Shown here piece by piece: positions 22,781 to 33,512 of a DNA stretch of 64,000 nucleotides (its first letter is position 1; each line of letters begins with the position of its first letter). A program made the position numbers and the translations under genes. Source of the DNA: Mortierella sp. BCC40632 (taxonomy: Eukaryota > Mortierellomycota > Mortierellomycetes > Mortierellales > Mortierellaceae). Where the stretch lies: positions 302,001-366,000 of the forward strand of contig WAEK01000005.1 in assembly GCA_011634665.1 (NCBI GenBank), in the 5' to 3' direction. The notes below the pieces were generated by a model that had not been told where the DNA came from, ran no database searches, and was given only the letters and a program-made list of their open reading frames with translations.

Positions 22781-23263
22781 CAGACAGAGAAAAAAAGAGA
22801 GAAAAACAAGGGTGCGTGGCAAAGAGTCTCTTGTGGAGATTGAGAGCTAGCTCGATCCCCTTCATCGATTGGATTGCTGTCCATGGTAGGAAATGAGGCC
22901 CCCATTTCGCTACCTATTTAGGCCAACTAACAATCACAACAAACAGCAACCACCATATTATAACAACAACAACAACAACAATAATAATAAAAAACCTCTG
23001 TTTCTAGATAGGTTCCATATAGGATGTGGACACTGATTCAACAGGGTCTCCTCATTCCATTTCATCCTCATTCCATCAGGCCTTTTGTTCTCTTTTGTGT
23101 CTTTCTCCTTCTCCTCCCCTGCAGGAATGCCGCGTAATGGTGACCAGGATAAAAAAAAAAAAAAAAAGAAAAGAATCCCGACTTACTTTCCAGATACTGC
23201 AGCAGGTCCGCTACAGCCTCGCGCTCGTTCTCCTGGAGAAGCGGCTCATAGAGAGCATTGCGA
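19551..23263 (-). CDS. VAC8: Vacuolar armadillo-repeat protein Vac8 (first coding exon missing)
   Basis: Armadillo-repeat scaffold on the vacuole membrane. In yeast it works in vacuole inheritance, nucleus-vacuole junctions and selective autophagy. Six exons were mapped: 23187-23263, 21776-21898, 21441-21554, 21099-21221, 20224-20973 and 19551-20020. All five internal introns are phase 1. Successive ARM repeats are plain, for example [52 protein letters not shown] and [13 protein letters not shown]. The most upstream exon begins [15 protein letters not shown] and needs a preceding exon ending in phase 2, normally carrying Met-Gly and palmitoylated cysteines. I could not find it with confidence between 23264 and about 25600. 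Intron 21899-23186 is 1,288 bp and microsatellite-rich. Confidence 0.93.
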
Positions 23264-23466
23264 CTACGGTCTGATCATGTATTCATCCATGCCATGTCCA
23301 TGAAAGGGGAGGATGAAACGATCCAAACGTGCGTGCGTGTGTGAGAGCGAGCAAGTGTCGCAGAGAAGGGAAGAGAGGAGAAGAGAAGGGGTTGTCCGTG
23401 GAGTGGGCGAGGATGGGGCGCAGTGCGGACAATGATCGTCCATTGGGGGAGGGGGCGTGAGCGTCG

Positions 23467-23500
23467 TTAGGTCGGTCGGTCGGTCGGCCGGTCGGTCGGG
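23467..23500. repeat. GGTC tetranucleotide repeat
   Basis: About eight near-perfect GGTC units with one GGCC variant, in the 5' region of VAC8. Confidence 0.85.
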
Positions 23501-24058
23501 GGCGTGCGAGTCAGGAGAGCAGATGACGATTGAGCACCGACGAGGAAGAGTGTATGTGTGTGTAAAGAGAGAAGCGAGTGATTGAGTTAGCACTTGGACA
23601 ATGATCGATGGATGGCGCGACAGTGAAGGATGGATTGGCGTGTAAAAAACGACGCGCAAAGAGTGCACGCGAGAGAGAGAGAGATGGAGAAAAGAGAGAC
23701 GAGAGACAGGTGGAGAACGCGTGCGTGGTGTAGGGCATACGATGATGTGTGTGTGATTTGAAAAACACAGAGAGAGAAGAGAGAGAGAGTGCGCGCGAGT
23801 GAGATAACGATAACGAAAGAAAAGAGATTAAAACGGCGCTGCCACCGACCGTCAGCAGCCGGGATAAGACAACCATGGGATGGGCGAGAGAGCCGTTCTC
23901 GGCGGGGCGAAGCGGAGGAGAAGGAGGATGATGAAGAAAAGGAGAAGAAGGCCGCGATGGGAGAGATAAAAAGAGAGCGGGCGGGCGGCAGGATGGGATC
24001 AGATGTAATGGAAAGAGAGGAGAGGAGAGGAGGGGAGGAAGGGAAAGAGAAAGAGAGC

Positions 24059-24060
<2 letters not shown>

Positions 24061-24136
<76 letters not shown>
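24061..24136. repeat. Long GA dinucleotide microsatellite
   Basis: Roughly 76 bp of nearly pure GA on the plus strand, the longest such tract in the window, CT-rich in the sense of VAC8. Confidence 0.9.
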
Positions 24137-24151
<15 letters not shown>

Positions 24152-24816
24152 GACAAGTGAAGAGAGGCAGGATACGGAAATACAAAGGTAGAAAAAGAGA
24201 GTAATAAAGTGTGAGAGAGTGGGAGAGAGAGAGAGAGTGAGAGAGAGTGAGAGAGAGAGAGAAAGTATAAGCAGTGAGCCCTGCCACTCGGCCTCATCGG
24301 GTCTGGTGATCGGACCATCTGTCCACATATTTTCTCTTTCTCTCTTCTCTCTCTTCTCTTTCTCTCTTTCTCTTTCCTGCTCGATTAATCTCATCGAACA
24401 AACAAACACATACATTCTCTCATTCTCTGTCTCTCTTCGCTCGCCTGCAATCTCATCCTCAATCTCATTTCAATCCCATCCAGAAAATATTAAGAAAAAA
24501 AAAAAAAAAAATAGTACATTGAGCATTCTTCAAACTGGTGGCGCCGAATCGCTCCTTCTACTCGTTTGGGAAAACCCAGTCGCAGTAACGGACGCCCTTG
24601 GTTGGAGAGAGGAGTGGGTTTGCCGCGTGTTCCTTTTTTGGGGAGTTTTCTACTCTTTCACTTTTCGCGCTCTTGAGCTGTTGTCCGCGAATACATCATT
24701 TGGACTGTCAAAGCAGAGCCTTGGCAATACCGAAGAATCACGTCCAAGTGGGCAGCAGAAGAGAAGAGGAGAGAGAATGAGATCACCTCAGCAACCACCG
24801 CCACGTTCATCACCGA

Positions 24817-24867
<51 letters not shown>

Positions 24868-25965
24868 ACAGACATTCGGTTTCGCTTCCCTCCCAGTCCC
24901 CGACAAGTGGGACTGCGCTCTGACTGAACCCATTCCCGCTCCCTATTCTTCCTCCCCGCTCAGTCGCAATAGGGCGTTCAGAGAAAACAGAAGAAGAGGA
25001 AGAAGAATGTAGAGAGACGCCAAGAAAGAGTGACAACATACCTACCTACTCTCTCACTATACAAACTCACCTAGTTCTCTCACCACTTCGGACCAACCTT
25101 CCTCTCTCCACCCCCCAACCCAACTCAATCCCTGAAAAAAAAAAAAAAAAAAAAAAAAAATGGGTACAAGTGACTTTTCTGTCCGAGAGGGCATGTGCGG
25201 CAAGAAAAGCAGGGGCCAAAGCCTCGGAAGTACACACGCATTTACACAAATCAGTCAAAGAGAAGAAAAGGAAGGAGCATTGGCCCGATGCGTGGGTGGG
25301 TCACTCGCATCAAAAAGACCATGGCAAAAAAAAAAAAAAAAAAAAAAAAAGAGCAGAGAGAGCAAAGAGCAGAGAGAAAAAAGAAGGATACATGGAATCA
25401 TTACCATGTCCAAAAAGTGCACCACCGTTGTTCATGATTTAACCACAAAGTGGTTCAAATAGCATCATTTCGTGAACATGGGATCAGTCCCTTGCACGGA
25501 CCACGCGATCAGGATGCAGAAGACTGCTCAGGATGACTCTTTATTGGGACGCTTGGTAAAAAGAGAAGAAAAAAAAAAAGATCACTGATGAGAGGATGCA
25601 TCATCTACCCCTGCTTCCCGACTATCTTTTAATCTTTTTTCTTTTTCTTTTTCTTCTCCTTCTCCTTCTTCTCTCATTCTCTCTCTCTCTCTCATACTTT
25701 GGATGTATGTGTGCTTAGTCATTTGTCTGCTCGGCTCTACTTTTGTGTCTCATTCGCTTTTCAGGAAGAGGAAGGAGAGCCCCGGAAGAGAAGTTCGCAT
25801 GGAAGAGAGAGAAGGAAAAAAAAAATAATAACAAAGAGTGAGAGCGGTCCTTCCTATGTCATAAAATGAATCCAAACAACATTGGTTTAGCACACCAAAG
25901 ACATTCAAGGGCCCTGCGGTTTCTTAAAAAGCAGAGGAATGTAAAGAGCAGCTGTTCAAGTAGGT

Positions 25966-26013
<48 letters not shown>

Positions 26014-26043
26014 AAAAGACGTTGCAAGTGATTCCAGGTACAA

Positions 26044-26589
26044 CTAATAAATGGGCAGGTAATCACATTCTGCAACATACTCATGACACTAAATAAAGAA
26101 CATACCCTGCAACAAGAGATTCTATGGCTATAATATGTGAGAGATAAGAAAAAGAGAGAGAATGGGGTGTTGGATGAACATGTAACCATTTGTCGCCTCG
26201 GTTGTCGTTGATTTTCGGTAGGTCGCATACCAGTAGAAAGCAGAGGCCATGTCCACAGCTCTTCCAAAGGATCTTCGATTCCATCAACGTACAAAAATAG
26301 CATTGTGTGTTTCAGCCCATCAGTATCCTTTCTCTCTCTCTCTCTCTCTCTTTCTCCATCCCCCTTTCTAAGGAAATGATGAATCACGGGTTCTACAAGG
26401 GTCACCCTTTTGATGTTTCGATGGTAGAGCCTACTGGAAGGTGGTACCCAAGCTGAAAAGACAAGAAAAAGAAACAAACAATGGGTTACCAGAATAGGAC
26501 GAGAAAGGAGGACCATCAATAGCGACTAGCGGACGAAATGAGGGGAGGTCCAACCAAATAGGGAAGAAGTCTGCCTTTTTTTTTTTTAA

Positions 26590-26629
<40 letters not shown>

Positions 26630-26717
26630 GTAATAATATCGGGCGTGGACAAGTGTGCAATCAGTTGTAGTGGGACCTCACTTCTCTACTATCTGCCTCT
26701 ACCTCACCTTCCTCCAT
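26044..26717 (-). CDS. Hypothetical four-exon small protein, 112 residues (uncertain)
   Basis: Exons 26708-26717, 26490-26570, 26231-26452 and 26044-26069 have GT-AG signals and three consecutive phase-1 junctions that keep one open frame. The predicted start is MEEDFFPIWLDLPSFRPL, the middle contains VEPVIHHFLRK, and the end is ECDYLPIY. I recognise no family. Exon 3 includes a GA microsatellite that would code for an alternating Arg-Glu run. Either this is a real repeat insertion or the tract lies in an intron I did not resolve. Confidence 0.35.
26588..26637. repeat. AAT/ATA trinucleotide repeat
   Basis: About sixteen tandem TAA/AAT units with one TAG variant, inside the first intron of the candidate small gene at 26044-26717. 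Confidence 0.9.
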
Positions 26718-26737
26718 CGGTCTCAAAAGGAAGACCA

Positions 26738-26775
<38 letters not shown>

Positions 26776-26974
26776 CACATAAAATACACGCTCGCATTGA
26801 AGAGTTGGCTGGAACTTTTGGCTTCCTTCTTCCTCTTCTTCTTCTTCTTCTTCTTTGAGTATGCTCATCTATTCCTACAGGAATCTAGGTAAATGGAGAG
26901 AGAGTGTGTGTGTTTGAGGGTCTCCAGGTATATAAAATTACATAGATAATATATATATTTGTATATAAACAGCG

Positions 26975-27815
26975 TCATGAAAAGTTCAACCCAACTCGTT
27001 TGTTGGCTTGAATCATCAGTCGCGCAGGCGAATCCAATGCTCCAGGCATCAAAGAAGGCCCCGGAGTGTGAACGGCACTCGTAGTCGCCGTCGGTGTCAC
27101 CGTCGGTACACTCGAACCAGTGACTGTTGTCATGGAAGAAGTCACTGATCCCGACAAGGTGCCAGAACTTGTTGGAATCGTCTTGGCCGTCGTTGTCGTC
27201 GTCCCTGTTCCTGTTCCTGTCGATGTTGTGTTTAACGCAAATGGAGGTGGTAATGAGGGTTCCACTGGAGAAGATGGGTTATAAAAGATACCCCAGACAG
27301 AGTTTTGACCTAAATGGATTGTCAACCCTGCTTGACTGATACCAGCACCAGTCTGGTTCGTCGGAGGGAGAACATTCTTCCCGGACTCCTCATCACTGTC
27401 CATGAGAACGACATTGGATTTAGAGACTCGGATAGATGGTGAATCGATCTGAAAGGTCCCTGTCTGGTTCCATGTCATTAGGTCCAATTGAATTTCACCA
27501 TTGAGGGTCTGGAGATTGACGGTTGAGGGCGATTTTTGATAGGTCGAGGCAAGGCTTGCAGTAGGCAGGGCTTTTGTTCCTGATCCTGCAGTGGTAGTGT
27601 TGGAAGACGGAGGTACAGACCCATTCGGATTAGGGTCAATGTAGGGCAGTTTAACGGATCCCTTGATATCGCCACTGACACTAACGACTGAAAGCTGTGC
27701 TCGAACAATGACAGAGTCGAGTGTGACGGTCGAAGGAGAAGTAGAAGTGTACGATATTGCGAGCGAGTTGATGTTTAACGACTATTCCATGGTTGTTGGG
27801 AAGCAGCGAGAGGAG

Positions 27816-27846
<31 letters not shown>

Positions 27847-28590
27847 CAGAAATAGAATGGAAGAAATAGATGCTTTGTTAGAGATCTCGCCAACAAAGCT
27901 GCACCTTGTATTTTTTTTTCTTTCTTTTGACCGGCTCAAAAGAGAGAGAGAGTGAAAAAGGGTATGAAAGCAAGTATACCTTGATATGCATATTTTGATT
28001 GCTGATGCCGCGGAACTTCCAGGTCGAGTTCCTGGGCGTCTCATCATTCAACACCACATGGACATCTTGTTGGTCCAACTGCACATCCAGAGCTATATCC
28101 GATCTTCCAGGTACTGGACGTGGCATCTCGATGGTCAAAATAGATTCTGAGCAAAGGACTGAGGAAACAAAGAAATCTCGATGTTCGTTCGCATCGTCCT
28201 ATAATATAGATTGGGATGCATCGGGAGTGGAGGAAAAAAAAGCGAGTAGGGGAAGGGGAGAGGGGGAGATGTATGACCAATTTACACAGAGTACATTAGT
28301 CTCCAAGACCACATGCATTAAGTGGTGGCCCAAATCAAAAGAGCAACAGGAAAAAGAAGAAAAGAAAAGAAAAAACATACATGAAGTGTGTAACGGGTGT
28401 AGCCATTGGACAGAGTTTCGATCCGAAAACCCGTCAAGTCTTGACGATCTTGAAGTCTGTAAAACTGTCTCTGGAGCTTCAGGACCACTTTAGTCTGGTT
28501 CAGATCGGGTGACTCGACAATGTGGATCACCCCTTTCTATAGGCCGGTCGAGAGAAAGATCGCATTGTTGTATTAATAAAAGATAGAACC

Positions 28591-28629
<39 letters not shown>

Positions 28630-30778
28630 GGAACAATAACAGCAAAACAAACAAACAACAAAAAAGAACAGGAACAAAACACATCTCCGAGTCTTACAGT
28701 GCGTGTTTGGAACTCCAAAGCTAAGCCTTGGACAGATGTTGGGTCAAGAGTATATACAAAGGGCTGTACAGTCCTTGGGTCAATCGCCTTGCAAAAACCA
28801 AACTTGTAGTAAAAGAACACCTAGATACAGAGAGAGAGATACATAAAAGGAGAAAGGGGGTGGGGGGAGAGGAGGTTCGGGTCAATTTCTGTAGACATTA
28901 GGAGATTAAAAGTCAAAGAACAAAGAGCCCCCTATCTTCAAGTGTTATTACCGCAACGGCTGCAAGGATTCCCGAGGTAATGAGGAGTAATAGTAAGAGA
29001 ACCCACAAACGAACACCTCCAAAACACCATGTGCAGTATTTGCGTTTAGGTGTACGGGTATAAGCTGGCCCCATCTGAAATGGTGGCAGCGGTGGAAGGT
29101 AGTTGTGCTCGTCTGTCGAGACATGCGTTCCATGATCACTCCATTGGTCTTCGAGCCCCTTGCCAGCACCTCCATCCGCTGTGCTGGCCGGCCCATGGTA
29201 AGCTCCACCAGTACGAGATCCAGCCTTGGCCCGGATCACCTCATTGGCTGTTGCAGAGGAGGAGCCTTGGTCGCTCGAAGAGGCTGCTGTGCTTGATTCA
29301 ACATTGGAGCCATTGTTGGCCGCCTGATGATAATGCCTATGCGCACTCAAGCCCCCGGGTGATTGAGGTCGCGTGTTGTAGAGATACCGTTCCACGATCG
29401 GGTCTCTGGTCGGGGTCTCTGGTCGATAATACCGTGGAGGATGTGCATGATGGCGACGTGGTTCGGGCCGGTAGTGACTTTGACTAGTGGAGGGTCTTTG
29501 GATCTCATGATGTCCACTCAACTCGGGCGCCAGTCCTGTGACAATACCAATCGTCGACGCGTTGTTGTTCTGGAATGGCCAGGATTGATGATGGTGCGGT
29601 CGTGCTTCGGCCATGTCCAAAGACTTGTGGTGTCGAAGTGTTTGATAAAGTTGGCGCTCTGGGGGAGATGGAGGGTTTGTATCCGAGTCTTCTGAGCTTG
29701 TTTGGAGCTGCTGCGCTATCCTGGCATGGTGGACCTGCTGCAGCTGGTCGCGCGCCCCCTGGAGATCAAAGGAAACCGTCGATCGGTTGGTCCTCGAGGA
29801 TTGGCGAGAGAGTGCAGACGAAGCGGGGGACAGAGGACGGTTGGAAGTATTGGATCGGAAACTACTCGTCGAGCCACGATGATCCAGGGATCCTTTCTTT
29901 TGCGTGTACGGGCCTTGGTCATTCGTGGATGTCCACCGCTCACGACGTCCACGGCGGTACTGTGTGCGGGCCACCTCCAAGTCCTCTTCGTGTTCGTCGC
30001 TCGAATCATTCCACTGGTGCTGAGAGAGGATCGCCTCTGCATTCAAGCCGTGCAGTTCCTGGAGGTGTGAGACTGACTCCAGAGGCAGATTCCCGATCTC
30101 ACCAACAGGACTCGTCGGTCGGCTACCATTGGGTTCTCGCGAGAGACTCCTGTGGCGTGAAAGACTCCTGTGACGCGAAAGGCTTCGTTGGCGCGAAAGT
30201 GAGTAGGCAGAGGAGGAGGAGGATGGTGTAGGGGACGCGACGCGACTAGGACTTGAGTTTTGATGAGAGTGTTGACGGTGGAGGTGTTGGCCATTGCGGG
30301 AGGAGCGCGATCGTTCAAGTCGATGGTGGTCATGGATAGGTGGAGGTCGGTGGGTGTGAATCTGACCACCAGCAGCTTGACCAGGTGGAACAACATCGCC
30401 ATGTTTCCTCCGCATCGCCTCCTGAGCTGCTTCCTTTTGTCGTTGTTCCTCCAACTCTTCTCTCTGTCGCTCCAGTCGCTTTTGTTTTTTGTGGGCGAGT
30501 CCTAGGCCAGCGCCAAGCTTTTGTGCAAGTGAAGTTGCTTCATTCTGGGTGGTTGGAGTGGGGGTAAGGATATCTGGTCGCCCTGAGGGAGCTTTTAGTT
30601 TGTTGCGCACCGTCTCTGAAGAAGCCTTTGTCCCAATGGTCTGGTTGAAGGGTTTTGGAGTCTTTTCCAGGTCGGTTTCGTCTATGGAGCCATTGGTCTG
30701 GATAGACAATGGGGAGGAGGAGGAGAGGCGGTCTGGGAGGTGGGAGTGTAGGCGGGCGGGCAGAGTCCTGGAGGTCAT
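26975..30778 (-). CDS. Large single-pass membrane protein of unknown function
   Basis: Five exons: 28952-30778, 28698-28820, 28381-28536, 27980-28198 and 26975-27781, giving 1,043 residues. All four introns are phase 0. Residues 1 to about 585 are polar and disordered with Ser/Arg/His-rich tracts (including repeated LSRHRS units) and basic patches. A CTWCFGG motif precedes one strong transmembrane helix at about 590-609 (LWVLLLLLLITSGILAAVA). The ~430 residues after it look extracytoplasmic, with beta-rich predicted character and an Asn/Thr/Ser-rich tail full of NxT/S sites. The arrangement resembles fungal proteins with a cytosolic N-terminus and a LEA-14-like outer domain, but I cannot name a family. 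Function is unknown. Confidence 0.8.
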
Positions 30779-31113
30779 GAGGAAGGATTAGGGCGGATGA
30801 GCGAAGGTAGTCCGCGAGGCGCGTTCTACGGCGATGATAGTAGAGGATGGCGAAAAGGAATGAAGTCGAATAAGGTTGGGAAATGTGGTTCCTTCTTGCT
30901 GATGAGCGAAGCGGAATGGATGACTCCAGCAGTGGCCAGACGGGGCAAAAGGGGGGGTGAATGACAATGTCTGCGGCCTTTTTTTTTTTTTTTTTTCCCT
31001 TTCTTTCCTATTTGTTATTGCGATGAATGTCCGGATGGAGATGAGTAGGTGGTGGACGACAGGAGAAGGAGAGAAAGAAGAAGAGGAGGAGGAGGACGAG
31101 AAAGAGAAAGAGA

Positions 31114-31159
<46 letters not shown>

Positions 31160-31391
31160 AAAAAAAAAAAAAGAGAAGGAGAGATAATGCTCAGCATCCA
31201 CCTGTTATTGTTATTGTTGTTGTTGTTGTTGTTCCTGCTGCTGTTGTTGTTGAGTGAGTAAGTGAGTGAGTGAGTGCATCCGGGGCTAATCCTCGTCTCT
31301 CCTCAACCTCCGTCTGCGCGCGGCCACGCGCCCAGCATCGGTGATTATGGTGAGAGCAGAGCGTAATGTTGTAGAGTAAGAGAGGAAGGGG

Positions 31392-31423
<32 letters not shown>

Positions 31424-33512
31424 TTCTCTTGCTTCGTCTCTCTTTGTTTGCATCATCTTTTGCTAGGCCGTTGAGGCCATGCATGTGTTGGGCCTGCTTA
31501 CCTTGCACAACCAACGGATGCTCGTGTCTCGCCAATCTTCCTTACTCACTCTCACTCTTTCTGAAAAATAGAAAAAAAAAATATATAATAATAATAACAA
31601 CATACATCTCGTCCTCTTTGCGCCCAATGGCCTCCACTCCTGTCCATCGTGCTATCTGCAGTTGGGCCCCGCTGGCGACCTTGCATGCGCGGGGGGAAAG
31701 GGAGAGAAAGAGAAGGAGTCTACGGGACAAAGGTGACATGGAAGGCAAAGAGGCGGCGGTGGTTTGCATCCTTGTGGTCGTCTCCCTACACGTCTATCCG
31801 TCCTGTATTGCCAAACGGGACTTTTTTGCCCGATCCCGAAGCTCCTCCTCGCACCCTCTCTGCTCTTGCTCTCCTCCCCCCCCCCACCCCTTCTCTTGCT
31901 CCCCCGATGAGCTCCAACCCCATGCCAAGGGTGCACAAGCACCCCTCTTCTCTTTCCTCTTCTTCTTCCTCCTCCTCCTCCTCTTCATTTCCTCTCCTCT
32001 CCTCTTCTTCCCTTTTCCTCCTCTTCACTCCTCTTTCTTTCTTTTTATCTCTCTCTCTCTCTCTCTCTTTCTTTATGACTCTTGTCACATTCCTTGGGTA
32101 CCCCCATTCATCAATTCTGCGCATTCGACCACAACAAGAACTCTCTTGCCCCAGCACTGCCCTCTGCTTGGGCACATACCCACCATTACACACAAAGAAT
32201 TGCAACTTTGCGCGCACACTGTCCTCTTCTCGTTCCTTCCACCACTACCATTCCTAGTCTGGGTCATTGCAGCCCTCACCCCTTATGAAATCAGGACATG
32301 TGCGATTGCGTTCAAATGGTGGTCAGAGTGGTGGTTGTGGTGGTAGTAATAGTAGTGGTAGTGGAAAAAAAAAAAAAAAAATGGTGAAGTTAATCTCGTC
32401 ATACAAGCAACTATTTTGTGTACCCTTGGGCTCCACTCATGAGCTTGCACATGGTTGTTTGACTGTTGCAGTCTAGGAGAACGGGTTGGTGGTGGAAGCT
32501 GCCGAGAAAGGCTTGAGTTCGGTTAGAGTCAGAGTGACCACCTTCCCCTCCCCCAATCTCATGGGGCTAACTGGAGAAGCAATCCCTCAAGTCAAAGAAT
32601 GGTCAACAAGCATTCAGCCTCCCGCACAACGTACAACGCACAACGCACAACGCACAACGCACAAAGCACATACTCAGACAAACATACTCTCTCTCTCTCT
32701 CTCTCTCTGCCCCCCCTATCCATTAACTCTAACTCTTTTTTTCCGCGTTTATCGATACTGGTGTGCCTACTAACCTGTGCTATTCTGCAGGAGAACATTG
32801 GAACGTGTCTCAACGCCAGCCCCGCCTCTCTTTCTCTCTCTCACTGTCTCGCCCAAATACCACCCATAGGATAGGACTCTTGGCTCTTTCTTTCCCATCC
32901 TCCCATCCTCCTCCTCCCCTCCAAGCCCCCAATTAACTCATTCCGGCTTTCAGATGTGGCCAATGGGTCAAAGACCTCCTTTCATGTATCAGCCTTCCAA
33001 GAGATCTACTATGGTCCCTTCGATCTCTCTCTCTCTCTCTCTCTTTCTCTCTTTTTTTCTTTCCTTCCCCCTTTTCATTCCCTGGGTCTGAGCACATTTG
33101 TTAAACTTTTCAACCCAGGATTGGGTGCCTTGCGCCCAAAGTGTTAGGCTCTAGATCGTGGGATACTCTATTGAAAGTGCTATCGTTACGAAGAAAAAAA
33201 ATATGTTGTAGATACTATATATACTATACAGGTCCATGCTATAGGCGAAAGAGAAGATAGAAAAAAGAAAAAGAAAAAGAAAAGAACGGGGAAAAGAAAG
33301 AAAGAAAGAAAGAAAGAAAAAAGATGTAGTAATGTAGAGTAGAGGAGTCGTGTCCCCATAGACTATTGATCAGGGAGCGAGAGAGAGAGAGAGAGAAAAG
33401 AGTCCAAAGGTGGTCCCGAGTCCATGCACACGAGAAGCGGAACGCGTCCCTTTTCTTTTCTTGTGTTTGTTTGTTTGTTTGTTTGTTTGTTTTTTGTTTT
33501 GTTTCGTTTCGT
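30779..33512. other. Intergenic region, repeat-rich, with weak exon-like pieces
   Basis: It contains GA repeats at about 31103-31158 (CT in the sense of the leftward membrane-protein gene), a GTGA run near 31252-31275, CT tracts on the plus strand (about 31394-31430, 32051-32070, 32690-32708, 33022-33050), a CACAACG tandem repeat (about 32625-32665) and AAAG repeats (about 33295-33320). An AG-bounded stretch at about 32954-33024 reads VANGSKTSFHVSAFQEIYYG and could be an exon of an unseen plus-strand gene. No start, stop or partner exon was found, so no gene is called. Confidence 0.45.

Larger units (their letters stand above)
23264..26043. other. VAC8 5' region: microsatellite-rich leader/intron/promoter
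   Basis: Dominated by GA repeats on the plus strand (about 24061-24136, 24220-24265, 24820-24867, 25976-26010), a GGTC tetranucleotide run near 23467-23500, and poly-A runs near 25136 and 25325. Because VAC8 is leftward, the GA tracts read as CT in its sense. A good minus-strand donor (CTAG|GTGAGT near 25073) could belong to a leader exon. The long Ser/Leu and Arg/Glu ORFs are repeat translations. No independent gene is supported. Confidence 0.5.

Noticed and set aside
23511..24415. Long minus-strand ORFs rich in Ser-Leu and the matching plus-strand Arg-Glu ORF
   Set aside because: They are translations of the GA/CT microsatellite in the VAC8 5' region and have no start context, splice structure or motif.
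31429..32346. 305-codon plus-strand ORF
   Set aside because: Mostly CT-repeat translation (Ser/Leu/Phe runs); no domain, no plausible start.
32625..32667. Short tandem CACAACG units as a CRISPR-like array
   Set aside because: Units are contiguous without spacers; this is a simple tandem repeat in a eukaryotic genome.
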